Positions 17,781 to 26,300 of a stretch of 37,330 nucleotides of DNA are shown here, piece after piece. Source of the stretch: Massilia cavernae. GTDB taxonomy: Bacteria > Pseudomonadota > Gammaproteobacteria > Burkholderiales > Burkholderiaceae_D. The notes under the pieces were generated by a model. That model was not told where the DNA came from. It saw nothing but the letters and a program-made list of their open reading frames with translations, and did not search any database. How positions within the stretch are numbered: the stretch's first letter is position 1; each line of letters opens with the position of its first letter. The stretch is taken from positions 1 through 37,330 of the forward strand of contig NZ_QYUP01000067.1 in NCBI RefSeq assembly GCF_003590855.1. The letters run 5' to 3'. Position numbers and translations under genes: made by a program.

Positions 17781-18875
17781 CTAGCGGGTGGAAAGGTTGA
17801 TGGCTTCGCCTTCGACGAAGACGGCCACCGGTTGCAAGGCTTGGTCGAGGACGACGATGTCGGCCCAGGCGCCGGGCGCCAGCCGGCCGCGCTCCGTTTC
17901 GCCGAGGTAGTCGGCCGGGTTGAGCGACAGGCGGTTGGAGGCGTCGGCCAGGTCGAGGCCGAGGCCGACGAAATTGCGCAGGGCCTGGTCCATCGTCAGC
18001 ACGCTGCCGGCCAGCGAGCCGGTGGCGAGCCGCACGCAGCCCAGGCATTTGAACACGCGCTGGCTGCCGAGCGCATACTCGCCGTTCGGCATGCCGGTGG
18101 CGGCGGTGGCATCGGTCACGCCATACAGGCGCGGGATGGCGCGCAGGGCGACGCGCAGCGCGCCCGGATGCACGTGCTGCAGGTCGGGGATCACTTCCGC
18201 ATATTCGGCATGGGCGAGGGCCGCGCCCACCATGCCGGGCTGGTAGTGGTTCATGCCCGTCATGCCATTGAACAGGTGGGTGAAGCCGGCCACGCCGGCG
18301 GCAAGCGCGGCGACGCCGTCTTCGTAACTGCCGGCGCTGTGGCCGATCTGGACCCGGATACCCATGGCCTTGAGCTGGGGGATCAGCGCCAGGTGGCCGC
18401 CCACTTCGGGCGCCAGGGTCAGCACGCGGATCGGGGCGGTGGCATGGAAGCTCTGCACCAGCGCCAGGCTGGCGTCGATCACGTCCGGCGGCTGGGCGCC
18501 GAGGCGGTTCAGGTTGAGGAAAGGCCCTTCCAGGTGCACCCCGAGCATGCGCGCGCCGCCGCTGGGGCGTTCGGCGATGACGCCGGCCAGGCCGGCCAGC
18601 GCGCGGCGGATGGAGTCCTCCTTCGCCGTCAGGGTGGTGCCCAGCAGGGCCGTGGTGCCGTGACGCGCGTGGGTGCGGGCCACCGTGGCGCCGGCCATGC
18701 CGCCTTCCATGATGTCGACGCCGGAGGCGCCGTGCACGTGCAGGTCGATAAAGCCGGGCAGGATCGTCAGCGTGCTGTCGGCGACAGGCCCTTCCTGGAT
18801 CCGGGTGATACGTTCGCTGAAATCGATACTGCCTGTGATCCAGCCGGTGGGGGTAAGGATTCTGCCGCTAAGCAC
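17781..18875 (-). CDS. nagA: N-acetylhexosamine-6-phosphate deacetylase (NagA/AgaA type)
   Basis: Amidohydrolase-superfamily enzyme that removes acetate from GlcNAc-6-P or GalNAc-6-P. The 364 residues show the metal-binding IDLHVHGASG (H46, H48), VHLEGPFLN (E116), IGHSAGSYEDG (H179), FTHLFNGMTGMNH (H200) and the catalytic aspartate in GVTDATAATGMP (D255). The start is a GTG at 18875, three bases after the agaR stop, so it is tightly coupled in the operon. In a cluster with agaS and kbaZ the substrate is more likely GalNAc-6-P (AgaA role), although NagA enzymes often accept both. An alternative role in GlcNAc use cannot be excluded from sequence. Confidence 0.92.
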   Translation of the reverse strand: MLSGRILTPTGWITGSIDFSERITRIQEGPVADSTLTILPGFIDLHVHGASGVDIMEGGMAGATVARTHARHGTTALLGTTLTAKEDSIRRALAGLAGVIAERPSGGARMLGVHLEGPFLNLNRLGAQPPDVIDASLALVQSFHATAPIRVLTLAPEVGGHLALIPQLKAMGIRVQIGHSAGSYEDGVAALAAGVAGFTHLFNGMTGMNHYQPGMVGAALAHAEYAEVIPDLQHVHPGALRVALRAIPRLYGVTDATAATGMPNGEYALGSQRVFKCLGCVRLATGSLAGSVLTMDQALRNFVGLGLDLADASNRLSLNPADYLGETERGRLAPGAWADIVVLDQALQPVAVFVEGEAINLSTR

Positions 18876-18878
18876 GTT

Positions 18879-19646
18879 CTAGTCCGCGATGATAAGTTCG
18901 ATGCCCAGCTTGAGCAGCCCCTCGCGGTACTCGGGGCTGATGCTGGCATCGGTGATGATGGTATGGACCCGGTCCAGCTGCACGATGCGGTGCAGGCTGA
19001 CACGGCCGAATTTGGAAGCGTCCGTCAGGACGATGATCTTCTTGGCGCGCTCGACCATCTTGTGGTTCAGGCTCGCTTCCGCCTCGTGGTGGGTGGTCAC
19101 GCCGAACTGCAGGTCGCAGCCGTCCACGCCGAGGAAGAGTTTGTCGAAGTTGTAGGCCTGCAGGCAGGCCTCGGCCTGAGTGCCCTGGATCGACAGCGAC
19201 TCCTTGCGCAGCAGCCCGCCGGTCAGGATCAGGTCGACGCCGGGCGCGTCGGCCAGTTCCCACGCGATGTTCAGGCCATTGGTCATGACCGTCACCTGGT
19301 CGGCGTCGCGCAAGTGGCGCGCCAGCGAGATGGTGGTGGTGCCGGAGTCGATGATGATGTTGTCGCCCGGCTGCACCAGGCGCGCGGCGACGGCGCCGAT
19401 GCGTTCCTTCTGCTGCTGGTTGATGGAATCCTTCTGGCGGATGTTGTGCTCGGTCGGCGGCGTGCGCGTGAGGACGGCGCCGCCGTGGCTGCGGGTGGCC
19501 AGGCCCTGGCTTTCGAGCGCGCTCAGGTCGCTGCGGATCGTGACTGCGGACACCCCGAACAGGTCCACCAGGTCGGTCACCTGGACCGAGCCCTGTTGGA
19601 CAAGCACTTGCAGGATGGATTCGCGGCGTTGGCTGGTATTTCGCAT
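18879..19646 (-). CDS. agaR: DeoR-family repressor of the aga locus
   Basis: A 255-residue DeoR/GlpR-type regulator. The N-terminal winged helix-turn-helix spans about residues 5-60 (RRESILQVLVQQGSVQVTDL, FGVSAVTIRSDLSALESQGL). The C-terminal sugar-phosphate sensor domain contains DNIIIDSGTTTISLA, TNGLNIAWELAD and FLGVDGCDLQFGVTTHHEAE. ATG at 19646 matches the family start; the longer frame upstream is a shadow of kbaZ. Its place in the operon, 35 bases after kbaZ and 3 before nagA, fits AgaR, which in enterobacteria and Shewanella represses GalNAc genes and is relieved by a pathway sugar phosphate. Candidate operators are the TTTC/GAAA repeats in the divergent promoter region at 23091-23285. 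Confidence 0.87.
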   Translation of the reverse strand: MRNTSQRRESILQVLVQQGSVQVTDLVDLFGVSAVTIRSDLSALESQGLATRSHGGAVLTRTPPTEHNIRQKDSINQQQKERIGAVAARLVQPGDNIIIDSGTTTISLARHLRDADQVTVMTNGLNIAWELADAPGVDLILTGGLLRKESLSIQGTQAEACLQAYNFDKLFLGVDGCDLQFGVTTHHEAEASLNHKMVERAKKIIVLTDASKFGRVSLHRIVQLDRVHTIITDASISPEYREGLLKLGIELIIAD

Positions 19647-19681
19647 GTTGGGCTCGGTCGACAATAAAAAAAGTGTCGAGC

Positions 19682-21016
19682 TTAACAGATCGATGCTTCG
19701 GCGCCAGCCGTGGCCGGAGCGGTGTTGCGCTGGCAAGCCCGCGCATACTGGGCCAGCACGCGGCCGACCTTGTGTTCGAGCAGTTCGCGCGCACTGGTGC
19801 CCAGCTGGCCCTGGAGTACGTCGAGGTACTGCTCGGGCAAGTGCTGGCTCAGCACCGGCAGCGGGATCTCGCGCGCATCGAGGTTGGCGAACAGCTTGTC
19901 GACGGCGGCTGCCACCGGCGGCTCGCCCCAGTAGTAGCGGCAGCGGTCGCTCAAGCCGTAGTGGCGCATCAGGCGCTGCTCTTCGCTGCTGCCCAGGTAG
20001 TGCTTGCGCCAGTGCTGCGGCTTGGCCACCATGACCTCGTCCAGCACGCGCATCAGGTGCGACGCCTGGTCGGCGGGCACCAGCTCGTCCTCGATCCGGC
20101 ACAGGGCGGCCAGGCCTTCGCGCAGGGCGAAGGTGGCGGCGGGGCCGACCTTCAGGATTGCGAAATGGTCGCGCACCATCTCATGCAGCGCCGATTCGCG
20201 CTGGTAGTCGGTGGAGTGGGCTTCGAACACCAGGCCGGGCTGGCCCGCGACGAAGGCCGACAGCGCGGCGGCCTGGGTGGCGTCGTAATGCTGGATGTGG
20301 CTGTGGTCGAAGTCCACGCCCGGCTGCACCACCATCGCCAGCACGCGCTTCCAGGCGTCGTGCAGGCCGAGCTCGGCGAAGGCGCGCCGGTGCACGCTTA
20401 GCGTGCGGCCGGCGGCCTCCGGCGCGGTCACGGCGCCGGCCTGGGCCAGCGACGCTTCGCCGCCCGGCACCGGCACTTCGGTGCCGATCACATACACGGG
20501 CGGCGGCAGTCCGGCGCCGGCGGCGGCCGCTTCGGCGACGATGGCCAGGCGCGCCGAGCGCGCAGCCACGGTCTCGTCGCTCAGCTGGGCCGGGTCGTCT
20601 GCGCAACGCATGCTGCAATCGAGGTGGATCTTGTGGAAGCCCGCCGCGGCATACGCGGCGATCAGGGTTTCGGCATGCTGCATGGCGGTCGCCGCATCCA
20701 GCCCCTGCCATGCGTTCGGGCCCAGATGGTCGCCGCCCAGCACCAGCTGCGTGAGGGGGACGCCCTGCTCGCGCGCCATCTGCTGCACGTAGTCGCGGAA
20801 AGCGGCCGGAGTCATGCCGGTGTAGCCGCCGAACTGGTCGACCTGGTTGGAGGTCGCTTCCACCAGCAGCAGCGTGCCGTAGGCGGCGGCCACGCGCATG
20901 GCTGCGCTCAGCACGATCGGATGGCTGCAGCAGACGCTGTACAGGCCGACCGGTTCGCCGCGGCGATGGGCTTTCACGACCTGCTGGATGGGGGAGAGGG
21001 ATGCGGGCGAGTTCAT
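19682..21016 (-). CDS. kbaZ: Tagatose-bisphosphate aldolase non-catalytic subunit homologue (KbaZ/GatZ/AgaZ)
   Basis: A 444-residue member of the GatZ/KbaZ family, a TIM-barrel protein described in E. coli as the subunit that activates or stabilises the class II tagatose-1,6-bisphosphate aldolase KbaY/GatY; comparative work on Shewanella suggested a tagatose-6-phosphate kinase role for AgaZ. Diagnostic stretches are PVGLYSVCCSHPIVLSAA, LLLVEATSNQVDQFGGYTGM, VLGGDHLGPNAWQ, KIHLDCSMRCADDP and FEAHSTDYQ, with a C-terminal region (KHYLGSSEEQRLMRHYGLSD, RCRYYWGEP) typical of the family. The gene lies 5 bases after the ROK kinase. No kbaY/agaY is present in the window, so its partner or independent activity is an open question. 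Confidence 0.9.
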   Translation of the reverse strand: MNSPASLSPIQQVVKAHRRGEPVGLYSVCCSHPIVLSAAMRVAAAYGTLLLVEATSNQVDQFGGYTGMTPAAFRDYVQQMAREQGVPLTQLVLGGDHLGPNAWQGLDAATAMQHAETLIAAYAAAGFHKIHLDCSMRCADDPAQLSDETVAARSARLAIVAEAAAAGAGLPPPVYVIGTEVPVPGGEASLAQAGAVTAPEAAGRTLSVHRRAFAELGLHDAWKRVLAMVVQPGVDFDHSHIQHYDATQAAALSAFVAGQPGLVFEAHSTDYQRESALHEMVRDHFAILKVGPAATFALREGLAALCRIEDELVPADQASHLMRVLDEVMVAKPQHWRKHYLGSSEEQRLMRHYGLSDRCRYYWGEPPVAAAVDKLFANLDAREIPLPVLSQHLPEQYLDVLQGQLGTSARELLEHKVGRVLAQYARACQRNTAPATAGAEASIC

Positions 21017-21021
21017 GGTCT

Positions 21022-21966
21022 TCAGGCAGTAGTGGTTTGTCTTGCGAGGAGTGCTGCGCCACGCGCGCCGCCGGCGTCGCCGAAGCGCGGCGGCAGGATA
21101 GGCGGCACTTGCACGCCGAGGAACAGGTGGCGGCGCACGGCGTCGGGCAGCTTTGCATACAGGTGCGGCAGATGGGACAGGCCGCCGCCCAGCACGAGCG
21201 CGTGCGGATCGACCGCCAGCACCAGGCCGGCCAGCGCATGGCCCAGCAGGTCGAGGTGGACCGCGACGGTGCGTTCGGCAATGGCGTCGCCCATGTTGGC
21301 GCGCGCCACGATGGCCAGCGGTTCGACGCCGTCGCCGCCGAAGTGGACGTGCAGCTTGCTCATGCCGGGGCCGGAAACATAGCGTTCGAGGCAGCCGGTT
21401 TTGCCGCAGGGGCAGTCATGCAGCGGCAGGCCGTGCTGGGCCAGCAGCGTCGCCGGAACCGTCCAGTGGCCCCATTCGCCGGCCACGCCGTTCAGGCCGC
21501 GCAGCAGGCGGCCGTCGACGCAGTAGCCGCCGCCGGCGCCGGTGCCGAGGATGACGCCGAACATGGTGGGCTGGCCTGCGGCCGCGCCACCCTGGGCCTC
21601 GGACAACGCGAAGCACTGGCAGTCATTGCCGATGACGACAGGACGCTGCAAGGCTTGCTGCAGGGCCGCGGCCGCCAGCCGGCCGTTCAGGGCCGGGACG
21701 TTGGAACTCAACTGGCGCCCGCTGGCGCTGTCGGTCACGCCGGGCAGGCCGATGCCGACCGGGGCGCGCATGCCGAGCGCGGCGTCGGCGCGCGCCACCA
21801 GGTCGACGATGGCCTGGACGAAGGCGGCAAAGTCGGTGCCCGGCGTGGCGATCCGTTCGCGGAAGGCTTCCTCCAGCGCGGCGCCGCTGTCGGTGAAGGC
21901 GGCCAGCTCGATCTTGCTGCCGCCGATATCGATGCCGTGGTAGCCGCGGTGTTCAGGATTCGTCAT
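21022..21966 (-). CDS. ROK-family sugar kinase, probable N-acetylhexosamine kinase
   Basis: A 314-residue ROK kinase expected to phosphorylate the incoming amino sugar at C6 with ATP. The phosphate-binding start GIDIGGSKIELAAF, the catalytic-base region VVIGNDCQCFALSEAQGG, the adenosine motif GVILGTGAGGGYCVDGRLL and the zinc-binding GEWGHWTVP ... CPCGKTGCLERYVSG are all present. The GEWGH motif stands where GlcNAc/fructokinase-type ROK enzymes have ECGH or EWGH. Since the operon carries agaS and kbaZ, GalNAc is the likely substrate (AgaK role), but GlcNAc kinase activity would look similar. It starts inside the last 14 bases of agaS, so the two are co-translated. Confidence 0.88.
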   Translation of the reverse strand: MTNPEHRGYHGIDIGGSKIELAAFTDSGAALEEAFRERIATPGTDFAAFVQAIVDLVARADAALGMRAPVGIGLPGVTDSASGRQLSSNVPALNGRLAAAALQQALQRPVVIGNDCQCFALSEAQGGAAAGQPTMFGVILGTGAGGGYCVDGRLLRGLNGVAGEWGHWTVPATLLAQHGLPLHDCPCGKTGCLERYVSGPGMSKLHVHFGGDGVEPLAIVARANMGDAIAERTVAVHLDLLGHALAGLVLAVDPHALVLGGGLSHLPHLYAKLPDAVRRHLFLGVQVPPILPPRFGDAGGARGAALLARQTTTA

Positions 21967-23089
21967 GGGGATAGATGGTGACGCCTTGAACGACCCGGTT
22001 CACGGTGCCGTCGGCGAAAGGGTTATCGGGACGCAGGCCCAGGGCGGCCGACTTGTGCAGCGCAAACTGCTGGGCCATCAGCAGCCACAGGGGCGCGAGC
22101 CAGCTATCCGGCCACAGCGGCGCACCGGAATCGAGCTCGCCGCCCATGCCTACGGTCACGCAGCGTCCTGCCACTTTGTCGCGCAGCAGTTCCTGCAGCA
22201 GGTCGTCTTCGTAACGGCGGGCCAGCTCTTTCCTGCTGCGGAACATGATCACCAGCGAGTCGCCGTTCAAGGCCGACTTCGGGCCGTGGCGGAAACCGAG
22301 GGCGGTGTTGGCCATGGCCAGCACGCGGCCGCCGGTCAGTTCCAGGATTTTCAGCGCAGCTTCGCGTGCCAGGGCTTCCAGCGGGCCACTGCCAAGGTAG
22401 ACAACGCGCGCCACCGGCTCCGCGGCCAGCGCCGCCACCGGCGCCGACCAGTCGCGCAGCGCCTGCTCGGCCAGGCCGGCCAGCACGGAAAGGCGCTCGG
22501 CGCCGTTGTCCTTGCCCAGTACGCACAGGGAGGCAAGCAGCATGCAGCTGAAGCTGCTGGTCATGGCGAAGCCGCGGTCGCAACTGGCCGCCGGCATCAG
22601 CAGGGTGCAGGTCCGGCTGTCGTGCTCGCCTTGCCGGGCCAGCTGGCCTTCGGCATTGCAGGTGATATTCAGGAAGCGGGCGTCGCGCATGGTGGCGCGC
22701 AGCAGCGAGACCGCCGCCAGGCTTTCCGGGCTGTTGCCGCTGCGGGCGAACGAGACCAGCAGGGTCGGTGCGTCCGTTTCCAGGTACAGCTCGGGGTGGG
22801 TCAGCAGGCTGGTGGTGGCGACGGCGCGCACCTGCGCCGGCCAGGCGGCGTTCAATTCGTCCGCCACGATTTCGCCGACATAGGCCGAGCTGCCGGCGCC
22901 GGTCAGGATGACGCGCTGGCGCGGATCGCTCAGGCAGTCGCCGAGGAAAGCCGAAACGCGGGCATCGCTGGACTGTAAAAGTGCGGACAGCTCGCGCCAG
23001 AGGGCGGGTTGGTGGACGATTTCTTCGGCGGTATCTAGGCCGCCGATATCGCGCCAGGCTTGCGGGTCACGCTGGAGAAGGGTAGTCAT
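21953..23089 (-). CDS. agaS: SIS-domain galactosamine-6-phosphate deaminase/isomerase
   Basis: A 378-residue protein with two sugar-isomerase domains, expected to convert galactosamine-6-P to tagatose-6-P and ammonia in the cytoplasm. SIS domain 1 (about 40-190) carries ILTGAGSSAYVGEIVAD and LLVSFARSGNSPESLAAVSL; SIS domain 2 (about 210-370) carries VVYLGSGPLEALAREAALKI, LELTGGRVLAMAN and FRHGPKSALNGDSLVIMF. It lacks the glutaminase domain of GlmS, and the fit is best with AgaS. It is the first gene of the minus-strand operon, with a sigma70-like promoter at 23122-23150. The identity sets the whole cluster as GalNAc rather than GlcNAc catabolism. Confidence 0.88.
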   Translation of the reverse strand: MTTLLQRDPQAWRDIGGLDTAEEIVHQPALWRELSALLQSSDARVSAFLGDCLSDPRQRVILTGAGSSAYVGEIVADELNAAWPAQVRAVATTSLLTHPELYLETDAPTLLVSFARSGNSPESLAAVSLLRATMRDARFLNITCNAEGQLARQGEHDSRTCTLLMPAASCDRGFAMTSSFSCMLLASLCVLGKDNGAERLSVLAGLAEQALRDWSAPVAALAAEPVARVVYLGSGPLEALAREAALKILELTGGRVLAMANTALGFRHGPKSALNGDSLVIMFRSRKELARRYEDDLLQELLRDKVAGRCVTVGMGGELDSGAPLWPDSWLAPLWLLMAQQFALHKSAALGLRPDNPFADGTVNRVVQGVTIYPHDES

Positions 23090-23121
23090 CGAAAGAAAAG
23101 TGTGGTTGTCGTTTGTTTTAA

Positions 23122-23150
23122 AGCATAAGGATTTAATTTCGAAAAGTCAA
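23122..23150 (-). promoter_or_regulatory. Sigma70-like promoter of the agaS operon
   Basis: Minus strand: -35 TTGACT (23145-23150), a 17-base spacer, -10 TATGCT (23122-23127). The start of transcription would fall near 23115, giving a leader of about 25 bases before the agaS ATG at 23089. The TTTC repeats adjoining the -35 box are well placed for repression. Confidence 0.65.
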
Positions 23151-23335
23151 ACACGAAAGACAAATGAAAGTTAAAGCGTGCAGAAAGCACGACATTCCTG
23201 CGCGTCGGCGGCACGGCATGTACCGTTTTTGCGACATTTTCGAAAGATTCCAAGCTGAAAAAAGCAGCAATCGAAAGAAAAAAGGCGGAAATTTCTCCTT
23301 TTCTAACGGAATTTCTCGCTGAAACTTACTTTTTA

Positions 23336-23364
23336 TTGACGATCTTTGTTTTTGTTCCTAAAGT
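23336..23364 (+). promoter_or_regulatory. Sigma70-like promoter of the GH31/TonB/GH109 operon
   Basis: Plus strand: -35 TTGACG (23336-23341), a 17-base spacer, -10 TAAAGT (23359-23364), with an overlapping TATATG just after. Transcription would begin near 23371, about 24 bases before the GH31 ATG. The sequence in front of that ATG (ATTTCCCC) has no Shine-Dalgarno match. Confidence 0.55.
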
Positions 23365-23394
23365 ATATGAATCAAAACGCAAATTCATTTCCCC

Positions 23395-26300
23395 ATGAAA
23401 CGAGTACACGCCTTCACCGCCGGCAGCCTGTTGTGCCTTTCGATCCTGGCCAGCGCGCCGCTGCACGCTGCCCCGGTGGGCAACTTGCGCAGCATGGGCG
23501 CCGCCACTGCCGCCAGCGGCGCCGGCCAGCACTGGGACCTGGTGACCGACACCGGCGCGAAGGTGCGTGTCAGCCTGCTGCGTACCGACGTGCTGCGCAT
23601 CTGGGCCGGCCCCGCGGGCGCGCTGACAGACGCGGGCGACAAGGCCGCGGCGATCGTCGTAGGCGCGCCTGCCGCTACAGTAGAACACAGCGTGAGCGAG
23701 CAAGCCGGCCATATCCTGATCAGCACGCCGGCGCTCAGTTTGCGCATCGAGCGCAAGCCGCTGCGCTTCAGCCTGTACCGCGCCGGTGAAACCCAGGCGC
23801 TGTGGCGCGAAGTGCAGCCGCTGGAACTGGCGGCGAAGCAAAGCGTGCAGATCCTGTCGAGCGACAAGGACGAGCGCTTTTTCGGCGGCGGCCAGCAGAA
23901 CGGGCGCTTCGAATTCAAGGGCAAGCAGCTGCCGGTGTCCTATTCCGGCGGCTGGGAAGAAGGCGACCGCCCGAACCCGGCGCCTTTCCTGATGAGCTCG
24001 CGCGGCTGGGGCATGCTGCGCAATACCTGGGCCGACGGCAACTACGACCTGCGCGAGAACGAGCAGGTGACGCTGCAGCATGCGGAAAACCGTTTCGACG
24101 CCTACTATTTTGTCGGCAAGGACGTGCGTGACGTGCTGGCCCGCTATACGGAATGGACGGGGCGCGCGCGCATGCTGCCGCGCTGGGCCCTCGAGTATGG
24201 CGACGCCGACTGCTACAACGATGGCGACAACGTGAAGAAGCCGGGCACGGTGCCGAAGGGCTGGAGCGACGGCCCGACCGGCAAGACGCCCGATTCGATC
24301 TACAGCATTGCCCAAAAATACCGCGAACACGACATGCCCGGCGGCTGGATTCTTCCGAACGACGGTTATGGCTGCGGCTACACCTCGCTGCCGGAAACGG
24401 TGCAGGGCCTGGCCAAGCATGGCTTCCGCACCGGCCTGTGGACCGAGAACGGCGTCGACAAGATCAAGTGGGAAGTGGGTACGGCCGGCAGCCGCGCGCA
24501 GAAGCTGGACGTGGCATGGACCGGCAAAGGCTACCAGTTCTCGCTGGACGCGAACAAGTCGGCCTACGACGGCATCATGGACAACTCGGACAGCCGTCCC
24601 TTCATCTGGACCGTGATGGGCTGGGCCGGCACCCAGCGCTACGCCGTCACCTGGACCGGCGACCAGAGCGCCAGCTGGGACTATATCCGCTGGCATATCC
24701 CGACGCTGATCGGGTCCGGCCTGTCCGGACAGGCTTACGCGACCGGCGACGTCGACGCCATCTTCGGCGGCAGCCCCGAAACCTTCACCCGCGACATGCA
24801 ATGGAAAAGCTTCACGCCTGTCCTGATGGGCATGTCCGGCTGGTCCGCCACCGCGCGCAAGCATCCATGGTGGTTCGATGAGCCCTACCGCAGCATCAAC
24901 CGCCGCTACCTGAAGCTCAAGCTGCGCCTGACGCCCTACATGTATACGCTGGCGCGCGAAGCCGAGCAAAGCGGCGCGCCGCTGGTGCGCGGCCTGATGT
25001 GGGACCATCCGGCCGACCCGGCCGCCTGGACCGAAGCGTACAAATACCAGTTCCTGCTGGGCCGCGACCTGCTGGTCGCGCCGGTGTACCGCAGCCAGGC
25101 CGTCACCCAGGGCTGGCGCAAGAACATCCACCTGCCGCAAGGCCTGTGGTTCGACTACTGGGACGGCCGCCAGGCCACGGCCGGCAAGGGCGGGCGCGAC
25201 ATCGACCTCCAGGTCACGCTCGACAAGCTGCCGGTGTTCGTCCGTGCCGGCAGCATCCTGCCGATGTATCCGGAAGTGCTGTACGACGGCGAAAAGCCGA
25301 AGGACCAGCTCACGCTCGACCTCTACCCGCACGGCCAGTCCGAGTTCACGCTGTATGAAGACGACGGCGAAACGCGCAAGTACCAGGGCGGCGCCTTCAG
25401 CCAGCAAGTGATCCGCATGCAGGCCGGCGACGGCAAGGTGCAGGTCGACATCGGCGCGGTGAACGGCAGCTACGCCGGGCAGGAACAGCGCCGCGCCAAC
25501 GCCCTGCGCATGCTGATGCGCCAGCGCCCTGCCGCTGTGCGTGCTCGCGGCCAGGCCCTGCCGGAGCTGGCGGACCGCGCCGCGATCGACGCCGCGGCCG
25601 AAGGCTGGTACTTCGACGCCGCCGACCGCCAGGGCACGCTGCACGTCAAGACCGCCAAGCAGGATATCCGCCAGCCGCTCGTCATCGACGTGCAAGCCGC
25701 GGCCATGGTGGCGCAGGCCGACGGCATCTTCCCGGCAGCGCCGGTACCGGGCCGCGCCCTGCCCGCCGATGCGATGATGGTGGTGAACCGCCCTGCCGAA
25801 GAGGCGGGCCATCCGCTGGAAAACGCTTTCGACGGCAATGCCGCGACCTGGTTCCGCACCGTACGCAGCCAGGCCATGCGTAGCGGTCCGCATGAATGGG
25901 TGGTGGGCTTTACCGAGCGCCGCCTGGTCGACGGCATCGAACTGGCCCCGCGCAGCGACGCGAACTGGAAGCATGGCCAGGTCCGCGATTATGAAATCTA
26001 CATCGGCGACAACAACGGCGACTGGGGCGCACCCGTGCACCGCGGCCGCCTGAAGCTGGAGCAGGGAACGCAGGCCATCAGCTTCACGCCGACGGCCGGC
26101 CGCCTGCTGCGTTTCCGTGTGCTGAGCACGCAGAACCCGTCCGGCGATGCAGCCGCCAGCACCGATCCGATGGTGACGGCAGCCCAGCCTGGCGCGGCGG
26201 CAATCCCCGTCAACGCGGCGGTGGCAAGCGAAGTGGCGCCAGTCACGCTGTCGGAATTCCGGATCCTGGAACGGCAGGTGGCGGACGGCCCCGAACTGCA

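Larger units (their letters stand above)
23090..23394. promoter_or_regulatory. Divergent control region of the GalNAc locus
   Basis: A 305-base, AT-rich stretch between agaS and the GH31 gene with no coding sequence. It contains a promoter for each side and many TTTC/GAAA-type repeats. On the minus strand the run CTTTCATTTGTCTTTCG (23154-23170) overlaps the upstream edge of the agaS -35 box. CTTTTCTTTCG occurs again at 23090-23100, just before the agaS start, and TTTCTTTCGATTG at 23269-23281. TTTCGAAA occurs at 23238-23245. Known E. coli AgaR sites are built on TTTCRTTT repeats, so these are candidate AgaR operators; the match is partial. Confidence 0.55.

Noticed and set aside
16365..19667. 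1100-codon open frame on the plus strand
   Set aside because: Antisense to the MFS, nagA and agaR genes, which carry clear family motifs; the product is repetitive and unlike any protein.
18879..20102. 407-codon version of agaR
   Set aside because: The first 152 codons lie within kbaZ in another frame; the family start is ATG 19646.
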